Shown here: positions 36,585 through 43,644 of the stretch, piece after piece
Position numbering within the stretch: position 1 is the stretch's first letter
Layout of the letters: each line of letters begins with the position of its first letter
Source of the DNA: G963663315 sp965116335
GTDB taxonomy: Bacteria > Pseudomonadota > Gammaproteobacteria > Arenicellales > Poriferihabitantaceae
Assembly: GCA_965116335.1 (NCBI GenBank)
Contig: OZ220677.1
Location: forward strand, 2,294,001-2,358,000
Length of the DNA stretch: 64,000 nucleotides
Direction: 5' to 3'
Program-made: the position numbers and the translations under genes
Notes under the pieces: model-generated
What the model was told of the DNA's origin: nothing
The model's input: only the letters and a program-made list of their open reading frames with translations
The model's database searches: none

Positions 36585-36755
36585 ATGGCAAGAACGCTTG
36601 GCCAGATACTGGCAACAGAGAATCCCGAAGTGGTTGCCAAAGCACGGGAGAAAGCGACAGAGATGTTGCTTGATCCAGGCAGCCCAACCGCTGCGCTTTA
36701 CCCCGATTCTATGGAGAGTAAGGTATACAGCTATCTCTCCGACAGTAATCGATAG
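36585..36755 (+). pseudogene. HigA-like XRE antitoxin, truncated
   Basis: 56 codons from ATG 36585. MARTLGQILATENPEVVAKA and REKATEMLLD match the N-terminus of HigA-type XRE antitoxins (MARTLxQIIAxExPEVVAxAR pattern). After MLLD the expected HTH is missing and unrelated residues run to the TAG at 36755, overlapping the convergent end of the methyltransferase gene by 47 bp. The break near 36675 may mark one border of the five-gene island at 36.7-43.5 kb. Confidence 0.55.
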
Positions 36756-37920
36756 GAAAATTTAATAAATCTGACTTGCTGATAACTTGTGCACAAATAC
36801 CGTGGGAATGTGCTAAGAACCAATCTCGCGCCTTGTCAGAGTTAAATGAACGCCACACTTGATTGATCCAGAATTTTGGTATGCGGATACGGTAAATACA
36901 ATCAGTTATTGGCAGATTTCCCTTATTCACGAGTGCTACTCTGCCGATACAGCGCTTTCCTACTCTGGCGGTTAATATGTCATGCGATTCTGCCATCCTG
37001 AATCCTGACGAGCTTGATCTCTGTAAATTGACAGGCCCGGCGTTCACAGGCAGCCCGGTGGTATGGAAATATTCAACTCCTGAATTTTCAAAAAATGTTC
37101 GAGACCTTGTGCCGCGATGTATATCTGCTCCAATTTCCGCTAGTGTCAAGGTTCCCGTCCTTGAAGCAGCCAACTTCCAGTGCCAGTACGAATAATCCAT
37201 TCGCTGTTCCAAGCCTGAAACCTCAACCTCCAATTTTCCCGTAATACTATCGGCACCCGCCTGCATTACTTTCACATTTTCAGGTGATGTCATGTCTTTA
37301 CGCAAGATTAAAATATGCGTCCTGGCCTCAATGCCGAAGAACGAATTATCAGGCAATTGAATGACTGCTTCAATCCGGTGATTGGACAGCAGACTTTGAC
37401 GTAATACCTGGAAATTCTTACCTGTAATCAAACCATCTGGCAGTATGATTCCGAGTGTGCCGCCTTTTTTTAATAAGCGTAAATTGTGAAGCAGAAATAT
37501 GACATCGGAAGTAACGACGGACATCTTGTGACAGTTTTTCAAGTTGGCTATACGACAAAGGTCACGGAACAGTTTGTCATTTCGGTGGTTCATGAATGGT
37601 GGATTGCATACCGCAATATCGTGAGACTCGGATAAATTCTCCAGTATCCTTGATTTTATTGACTTTTTACCGAGTAAATCCAAGTGGCGGAATTGAACCG
37701 CAGGAAAATGTTGTTTTATGGTATCCAATAAAGACTGGCAAATATCTACCCCCAAAAAACTGGCCTCTTTCCATGTTTGAGTAGCTGAGTAGAGAAGTGC
37801 GCCCCTCCCCGCACCGAGATCAACACCACTTATGTCCTTACTGTTGCTGGTGAATGGGCACATTGCCCGAACCAGCAAATTTGCATGGGGGTTTGGCGTA
37901 AAATGTTGTGCCAAATTCAT
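36709..37920 (-). CDS. N6-adenine DNA methyltransferase, HsdM-like, with S-like C-terminal half
   Basis: 403 aa. SAM-binding motif I DLGAGRGALLY (about 34-44) and catalytic motif IV NPPF (106-109) in an HsdM-like Rossmann domain that includes GGTLGIILPDGLITGKNFQV. From about residue 255 the chain (TLAEIGADIHRGTRS, then DILTARVGKRCIGRVALVNK) resembles a target-recognition half domain of HsdS or type IIG enzymes. No helicase or nuclease is attached. It is last in the five-gene operon, 6 bp after the Rossmann-like gene. It could mark self DNA for the rest of the operon. Confidence 0.85.
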   Translation of the reverse strand: MNLAQHFTPNPHANLLVRAMCPFTSNSKDISGVDLGAGRGALLYSATQTWKEASFLGVDICQSLLDTIKQHFPAVQFRHLDLLGKKSIKSRILENLSESHDIAVCNPPFMNHRNDKLFRDLCRIANLKNCHKMSVVTSDVIFLLHNLRLLKKGGTLGIILPDGLITGKNFQVLRQSLLSNHRIEAVIQLPDNSFFGIEARTHILILRKDMTSPENVKVMQAGADSITGKLEVEVSGLEQRMDYSYWHWKLAASRTGTLTLAEIGADIHRGTRSRTFFENSGVEYFHTTGLPVNAGPVNLQRSSSSGFRMAESHDILTARVGKRCIGRVALVNKGNLPITDCIYRIRIPKFWINQVWRSFNSDKARDWFLAHSHGICAQVISKSDLLNFPIDYCRRDSCIPYSP

Positions 37921-37926
37921 GGGGGC

Positions 37927-38868
37927 TCACGGTAAGCAATTAAACAGGTAGTGTTTGCTGATGCCTTCGCTGTCTCCAGCAGTAGTCTGTGGAAAATCAT
38001 ACAGGATACGCACCTGATTTCGCTCTGTTTCATCTAAAGAAAAATAGAATCGGGTGGCGCCCAAAAGCATCAGTTTTGGCCCCAATGGTATGATGTCTAA
38101 TCGGTTTTTGGACCGATAAAGCTCTTTCAGTTTTTCGCAGATTTTGAGTGGCTCAAATCCACTGATTGGAAAAATCTGGTCATCCTTCAAGTCCTTAATC
38201 CACGAATTTGCTTTTTTGGCTTCTGTGGCTCCATCGGGCATATATGACGGGTCAATGATGATGGCATATTTTTCATGATCTTTCCATTCATCAAACAACT
38301 CCAGAAATCGCAAGGCTCGTCCTTCGTCAAACCCTAATATAAAAACGTGAGGATAAGAGGATGAATTATCCATACGCAAAGAGATGTAACCGGGAGGTTG
38401 TGCAATTTCATTAAGCCGTAATTTATACTGATCGCGGTTTATATACTTTTCCGGTGATGAGTACAGTGCGAACAGATTTTGTACATTCGTCAATTGGCTA
38501 AACAAATTCTGGAGGTGAAGGATTGTATCCAGCTCAAGACTAGTGATGTCCATTAACACACTAACCGCATTCTCTCCAAGAACCTGCTCTGTGATTTTCT
38601 CAAAGCCTTTGTAGAAGTCTTGGGCAGAGGCTTCCTCTGCTTTTCCGGTTCCACTAAAAAGAAACTTGCCAGCCATTCCCTTGCCTGGTTGACGGGCAAT
38701 CCTGATATGTTGGCAATTCGCAGTTAAATGAATGGAAATTTTTTCAATAGTTTCTCTACACCTGGGTTCAGCCTCTGTCTCCTGACTCCCGGTCAACAAC
38801 AGGTTCCACGGATGTAACCCGGCTATTTTCAGGTAGGATTGGTATACTGGCTCGTATATTTCAAGCAT
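37927..38868 (-). CDS. Unrecognised protein, Rossmann-like (possibly CARF-like)
   Basis: 313 aa. I do not recognise the family. Alternating hydrophobic strands and conserved-looking turns suggest Rossmann-type folds: AVSVLMDITSLELDTILHL (101-119), HVFILGFDEGRALRFLELF (174-192), YAIIIDPSYMPDG (201-213) and LDIIPLGPKLMLLGATRFYF (257-276). The DITS and PLGPKxMxLG patterns recall CARF/SAVED-like ligand-binding domains, which is weak evidence. Its ATG overlaps the stop of the 933-residue ATPase gene by one base (TAATG), so the two are translationally coupled. If the CARF-like reading is right it could sense a nucleotide signal. Confidence 0.55.
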   Translation of the reverse strand: MLEIYEPVYQSYLKIAGLHPWNLLLTGSQETEAEPRCRETIEKISIHLTANCQHIRIARQPGKGMAGKFLFSGTGKAEEASAQDFYKGFEKITEQVLGENAVSVLMDITSLELDTILHLQNLFSQLTNVQNLFALYSSPEKYINRDQYKLRLNEIAQPPGYISLRMDNSSSYPHVFILGFDEGRALRFLELFDEWKDHEKYAIIIDPSYMPDGATEAKKANSWIKDLKDDQIFPISGFEPLKICEKLKELYRSKNRLDIIPLGPKLMLLGATRFYFSLDETERNQVRILYDFPQTTAGDSEGISKHYLFNCLP

Positions 38869-41669
38869 TACGATGTCAGAGTCGCTTGAGATTTATCGCC
38901 GTTTCTTTGGCGATGGTATTGCCGTTCGATACGCGTGTGAATTCTTTTCCATGCGTCATCTGTGCCCGAACAGAGCTTTCGGACATCATCAGGCGTAAGT
39001 GTAAGCTTCTTTTTTCTTCGCCAGGAAATACCGAAGTTCGGGGCGAAACACGGGTTAATCTGGAACGCATCGGGCAGGTAGTCGCTGGATGACTTCTGTT
39101 TGTTACTAGGTAGCCATCTTAATAAATTCTCCCGCCGACAAATCTTCAGATATTTCAACGTATCATTATCCAGGTACCCGTTTGTCGAGAAATGATTGAT
39201 TTCTGGCTCTCCCTGCTTCGGACTCTTGTGTATAGCTGCAAAAAGATTACCAAGGCGTTCTACCAGCCGATTCAACAGGTCTCCTGTCGGTCGAAACCGG
39301 TCCAGTTTTCTGAAATATGTCTCTGACAGGCTGTGGATACATTTGTTTTGCAGTCGATAGCTGAACGGCAGTTTCTTCTCCTCTTCGTTTTCAATCCAGT
39401 CTGCAAAAATTGCATAAAATATATCCACGACCACACGGATATTTCCACCCGCTATGCCAGCGATGTCATTAAAACCGGAATATATTTTTGGTTTTCTGTA
39501 CAAGGTGCATAACCAATACAATGCTCCCCTTGAATAATTGTGGTACCAGTCCTGCGCCGTAGAATTATTGGCGCGCATATCTTTTGCAACCGTATCGGCG
39601 TTTTTGCCTTGATTGACGATCACAACGGCAACCGCCTGGCGCAACAGGTTGGGCTCTTTTTGCATCCATTGTATCAGGGTATGGTCTGCTTTCAGGGAAT
39701 GTTGTTTCTTCAGATGATCAATCAACAACTTGTTTCCACGCTCCCCACACATTCCTTTTGCTTCTTCTTGTGGCGCAAGATGTTCCAGAAATTTTTGTGC
39801 TTTGCCGATATGCTGAAACTGGGGTGAATTCGAGATGTAACGATTCACCAGAATTTCTGCGCGTTTCCTGAACTCATCAAACCCGACCTCCTCATCCAGA
39901 TAACAGGCGCGATAATCGTGGGTTACCTCCAGCGCTTGCTCGACCGAGTCCGTTGATTCGGTTTTCATTCCGTCATTACGGGCAAGCAGCTTATAAGTGA
40001 TCGCGTCGCTCTCTTTAACGTGTTTGAGCCGGGTATTTAGCATTTTCTGTTGATGGCTTGCATAATTTTCGACCTCATCCACAAATACTACGAAATGGAA
40101 ATTCTCTCTTTCCTTTAGTTGTTCTGCGAGTAATTTCATTAAGGTATTACTCTGGAACCGATATGGCATTTCGACGTGGTGAGGATTGTTGATGTAAGCC
40201 CGAATTTCATGCAAGCGTGTTTCCAGATGGTTCAGGAAGGTTTCCATATCGCAACTTTCATCGGTGGGAACACCGATTTCGCGGCACAAAGTACGAAATA
40301 ACTCTGCAATTGATTTAACCCAGCAAGCCAATCCTCCAGACTTTTCCATAGCCTGTAATGCCTTGCGTAATACAACCATATCAAAGAACAAGCCAAACAA
40401 AGCACTGTAATTTTCTTGTTTATCTTTGTCTGGCACATTGAATGCCTTGAGAAAGTCACTATCCTGACGAATCCACAAACCAAGATAATGGAGTTCTCCC
40501 GATTTTGGTATGCGCTGATATTTTTGTGTAAAAATGATCAGTTGGGTCTGGTAGTCGCAATAGCGAGCCATGGTGGTTTTTCCTGTTCCTCGGGAACCAT
40601 AAACAATAACAGGCTGAAAACTGGTCAGTTGTTCTTCAATCCTCGGATAAATAACAGAATAGTGGTTGGCAACCTCCTCTGGACTCCAGTACTCGATACG
40701 AAGGTTAGGGAAAGGGTTTTTGAAAGTGTTCTCCCTGAAGTTTTTGCGTGCATGAGCCTTACTTATCAGGTAGGAATTATGAGTTTCCAAAGCAGTGCCC
40801 AATGTTAATAATGACCTGCCGAAGTCCGTTTCCTCCCATCCATTTTTTGTCACCAATATCTCCTCTTCCAGAGCCAACGCATCGTCATACCTGAACTCGG
40901 TGACAAAATTATTATCGATTTCCGGCCACTCGTTAGCAAGAATGGTTTTTATTCTTTCGTTGGCTTCAAAATTTCTGGTCGGGGGAATCAGGGTGACGAC
41001 GGGCAATACACGTTTCTCGCCATATTTGTCTGTCGAGTCTTCAGTCAGGATATGTTCCATGGCATAGCGACATCCTTCAATACTTTGTCGGTTCAACGAA
41101 CTGAAACAGACAATAGTATTACTTAACCAGGAAGTGGCCATGTAATAAGGGTCGCTGAGTCCTGTCCTTGAATCAAGAAACACCCAGTCAAATTCTTCAA
41201 TCTTGCAAAACAGTTTCAAAGCGGCAAGCAATTGGTAACCCTTGATTGGCGATGAAAAAAATTTGCGCCAATCAAGTCTGTCCAGTTTTCTGGCATAGTC
41301 TGCATCCAGGTTTTTGCTGGCCGGCATCAGGAATATTTGACCGGCTCCAGACAGCCTATCCAGGAAAATACTTCGCAACATGTAATCCTGCAAATCCCAT
41401 TCATACACTTCATCACGAGTTTTCTCATGGTGTTGTTGCCAGGCAACACAGAGATCAACAAATCCTCCTTTTATTACCGAATCAGTGACCGGATTATCCT
41501 TGAACAGCCCGCTGCTATGCTGTCCTGGAGCTTCAAGATCAAGGTCAATAATCAGCACTTTCCTACCATTGACAGCTTGTTGGCAAGCGAGATTGGCCAG
41601 TATCGTGCTACGTCCCACCCCTCCCTTGTAAGAGTAGAAAGAAACGAATTGAGTTGATTGATCAGACAT
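38868..41669 (-). CDS. KGGVGR-type MinD/ParA-like ATPase fused to a second P-loop ATPase
   Basis: 933 aa. Residues 8-21 (FVSFYSYKGGVGRS) are a deviant Walker A of the MinD/ParA class in which the usual GKT is GRS. VLIIDLDLEAPGQHSSG (switch I region) and FDWVFLDSRTGLSDPYY (Walker B) follow, so the first 300 residues form a full SIMIBI ATPase. A second P-loop VIVYGSRGTGKTTMARYCDY lies near 356, with its Walker B FVVFVDEVENYASHQQ near 530. The last 350 residues are helical, with no recognised domain. It is the central and largest gene of the five-gene operon. Such double ATPases suit a sensor or switch that oligomerises on a trigger (inference). Confidence 0.8.
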   Translation of the reverse strand: MSDQSTQFVSFYSYKGGVGRSTILANLACQQAVNGRKVLIIDLDLEAPGQHSSGLFKDNPVTDSVIKGGFVDLCVAWQQHHEKTRDEVYEWDLQDYMLRSIFLDRLSGAGQIFLMPASKNLDADYARKLDRLDWRKFFSSPIKGYQLLAALKLFCKIEEFDWVFLDSRTGLSDPYYMATSWLSNTIVCFSSLNRQSIEGCRYAMEHILTEDSTDKYGEKRVLPVVTLIPPTRNFEANERIKTILANEWPEIDNNFVTEFRYDDALALEEEILVTKNGWEETDFGRSLLTLGTALETHNSYLISKAHARKNFRENTFKNPFPNLRIEYWSPEEVANHYSVIYPRIEEQLTSFQPVIVYGSRGTGKTTMARYCDYQTQLIIFTQKYQRIPKSGELHYLGLWIRQDSDFLKAFNVPDKDKQENYSALFGLFFDMVVLRKALQAMEKSGGLACWVKSIAELFRTLCREIGVPTDESCDMETFLNHLETRLHEIRAYINNPHHVEMPYRFQSNTLMKLLAEQLKERENFHFVVFVDEVENYASHQQKMLNTRLKHVKESDAITYKLLARNDGMKTESTDSVEQALEVTHDYRACYLDEEVGFDEFRKRAEILVNRYISNSPQFQHIGKAQKFLEHLAPQEEAKGMCGERGNKLLIDHLKKQHSLKADHTLIQWMQKEPNLLRQAVAVVIVNQGKNADTVAKDMRANNSTAQDWYHNYSRGALYWLCTLYRKPKIYSGFNDIAGIAGGNIRVVVDIFYAIFADWIENEEEKKLPFSYRLQNKCIHSLSETYFRKLDRFRPTGDLLNRLVERLGNLFAAIHKSPKQGEPEINHFSTNGYLDNDTLKYLKICRRENLLRWLPSNKQKSSSDYLPDAFQINPCFAPNFGISWRRKKKLTLTPDDVRKLCSGTDDAWKRIHTRIERQYHRQRNGDKSQATLTS

Positions 41670-41674
41670 TAGTT

Positions 41675-42691
41675 TCAGGCGGCCTCAGCAAACGATGTAT
41701 GTCTATGTCTGGCATAACCACTGCTCATAAATCCACCATCGGATGAGGCTCCGGTAGAGGACTTGCGCATACTGGATTGTCCATCAGAAGGCGGTTGGAC
41801 GAGCTTGTCAAGCTCTTGCTCCAGTAACGATCTTTTTCTTTCATCAAGGCATTTGAAGCTTTTCAAATCAAGCAGCTTGCTGGCCTCAAGCAGGGCTTCC
41901 CCGAGAGCCATTTTTTTCTCACTGGTCAGGATGTCGAAAAACCATTCGTGGTTTTTCAGAATATCATCAACCAACCTGGTTTGACAATTTTTCTGCTCCT
42001 TGATATCCGTATTGTTTGTTTGAGAGCCACATAGATACAGGCGGTTAAAAAAATACTCGTTATAAAAGGTTTTCGGCAGATGATCCTGGGCCAGAGTCCA
42101 CTGGAACAATTGCCGGGTCTTCGTTTTATCCCAATCCAGATGTTGAGCAGCCATCAACATTAGCTCAAATTGCGCATCGTTATTTACACTTCCCGTTTTC
42201 AAAATATGTTCATACAGTTCTGACCATTTACTATCCGGCCACAGGTCCCAGATATGAACTAAACTTAAATTCTGGGTATACACCACATTTTTTTCTTGCT
42301 CTTTGTATGTGTTCACTCGCAGAGGCTCGGAGTTCTTCAGTTCTTCTTCCCAGCGTTCTTTTTCTTCCTTAAAAACGTCTTCATGATAGCGGTTGAATTG
42401 ACGAATCATATAGACCAGTTCACTCAAACCAGCCGCGCTGCCTTCATTGGCTGTTTCAGGGGCACGCCATTCTTGGAATAAATGGAAACAGGCATCCCAG
42501 AAAACCGATTTGTCTTCAAGGTCATTGGACAGTACCAGATGTTGCAGAACGTCCGTCGGAAATTCTTCAATGAACCGGTCACTGATCGGCGGTGGGGCTT
42601 TGTCGAAATCACCCAGCAAACGGTCTCGAACATACGGAATCGCGACATCCTCATTTTGAAAGAATTGTCTGATTATCTGTTTCTCGTTCAT
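41675..42691 (-). CDS. Unrecognised helical protein with Ser/Gly-rich tail
   Basis: 338 aa, no family recognised. Mainly helical and acidic (RYHEDVFKEEKERWEEELKN around 115-135), with clusters of tryptophan (LVHIWDLWPDSKWSELYEHI). The last 30 residues are low complexity (SSMRKSSTGASSDGGFMSSG) and end RHRHTSFAEAA. It is second in the operon, with 5 bp to the ATPase gene and 21 bp from the first gene, so it is likely a partner of the ATPase. The flexible tail could be a contact or processing segment. Confidence 0.6.
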   Translation of the reverse strand: MNEKQIIRQFFQNEDVAIPYVRDRLLGDFDKAPPPISDRFIEEFPTDVLQHLVLSNDLEDKSVFWDACFHLFQEWRAPETANEGSAAGLSELVYMIRQFNRYHEDVFKEEKERWEEELKNSEPLRVNTYKEQEKNVVYTQNLSLVHIWDLWPDSKWSELYEHILKTGSVNNDAQFELMLMAAQHLDWDKTKTRQLFQWTLAQDHLPKTFYNEYFFNRLYLCGSQTNNTDIKEQKNCQTRLVDDILKNHEWFFDILTSEKKMALGEALLEASKLLDLKSFKCLDERKRSLLEQELDKLVQPPSDGQSSMRKSSTGASSDGGFMSSGYARHRHTSFAEAA

Positions 42692-42712
42692 ACAGTTTAT
42701 TACCCTTTGCCC

Positions 42713-43471
42713 TTATTTGCCTTGTATTCTTTTTGCGCAATTATTGAAATAAGCATTCATGTTGATTCCGTTGATTTTGGAGCTTGAACAGCCACCCACA
42801 CATTGTATCGAATCATGGTTTGCCCCCAAATATAACCATTCTTCCATATCCGGGTGACCTGTCTCCAGATTTCTCGTGCGACCAGGAGCTTCTGGTGTTT
42901 GATGAAAGTAGAATGTTAGCCCCGCGTCCAGTGCATTAGGCTTTACACAGTAGATTGCACTCAATTTCAGGCAAAAGACATCTGTGCCTGACAACATCTT
43001 GCGCCAATGATATAAACCCAAACGACATACCAGACCATGTAAATCCTGTTCTGACCGGAGGGTTAAAGGAGCTGTGGTAACCCATCTCTTACCTTGTCCT
43101 TTTCCGCTCTTGTTTTTGTCTTTTTCAAGTAATTCCCAGATTTTAGGAAGGTCCTCAGTGTCCAGAGAGTCAAACGATAGAGAAGAGCCATCTGGTCTAC
43201 GTCTGTGCAGGAAGTATGCTAGCTTGATTCTTTTGGAATTTCTACGTATTTGACACTCCTGTTTGAGTTGTGAGGCATCTAGTACAGGTTGTTTGTCTGA
43301 ACCAGCGACCAGATCAGGATAATTTCTATGGGCAAGAATTTTGCTGGCAATACCTTTGGGGAGGTTTTGCCAGTTCTCATATTGCAACGCCATTTTCACG
43401 GATGCTTGTGAGACATTGCCATTTTGCCGGACCAGTTCATATTCCTTCTTGATTTTCTCAAGGTATGGCAT
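42713..43471 (-). CDS. Unrecognised protein, first gene of the five-gene operon
   Basis: 252 aa from ATG 43471 (MPYLEKIKKEYELVRQNGNV); a GTG at 43483 would add four residues. Family not recognised. The N-terminal 60 residues look helical and HTH-like (VSQASVKMALQYENWQNLPK). The central part is basic (ECQIRRNSKRIKLAYFLHRR), and the C-terminus contains several cysteines (SIQCVGGCSSSK, FNNCAK). A DNA- or RNA-binding role is possible from charge alone. It is followed by the helical 338-residue protein. Confidence 0.6.
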   Translation of the reverse strand: MPYLEKIKKEYELVRQNGNVSQASVKMALQYENWQNLPKGIASKILAHRNYPDLVAGSDKQPVLDASQLKQECQIRRNSKRIKLAYFLHRRRPDGSSLSFDSLDTEDLPKIWELLEKDKNKSGKGQGKRWVTTAPLTLRSEQDLHGLVCRLGLYHWRKMLSGTDVFCLKLSAIYCVKPNALDAGLTFYFHQTPEAPGRTRNLETGHPDMEEWLYLGANHDSIQCVGGCSSSKINGINMNAYFNNCAKRIQGK

Positions 43472-43483
43472 AGCTGTAATCAC

Positions 43484-43644
43484 TTATTCTACTCGTTGTT
43501 GATATCCAGATACTGTTTTATTCAAAAGCAGTGCCCATAGATACGTAGTGTATATTCCTATCATAGTGAAAATCCGGTATAAATGACAACCCAGATGGCA
43601 CTATCGTAGCGGATGCCCTGATCCATCCTGTAAGGAGGTAAATC
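43484..43644. promoter_or_regulatory. Divergent intergenic region between the five-gene operon and the FAD-GcvT gene
   Basis: 161 bp without a gene. The plus side ends with a strong Shine-Dalgarno (TAAGGAGGTAAATC) before the ATG at 43645. The minus side must hold the promoter for the five-gene operon; AT-rich stretches are present, but no clear -35/-10 pair or palindrome could be assigned. Confidence 0.35.

Larger units (their letters stand above)
36709..43483 (-). other. Five-gene candidate system (operon extent)
   Basis: Five minus-strand genes with spacings of 21 bp, 5 bp, 1-bp overlap and 6 bp, bounded by a broken HigBA remnant on one side and a metabolic gene on the other. In transcription order: unknown basic protein, unknown helical protein, KGGVGR/double-ATPase protein, Rossmann-like protein, N6-adenine methyltransferase. 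The separately listed genes give the details; this entry marks the unit. Confidence 0.65.
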
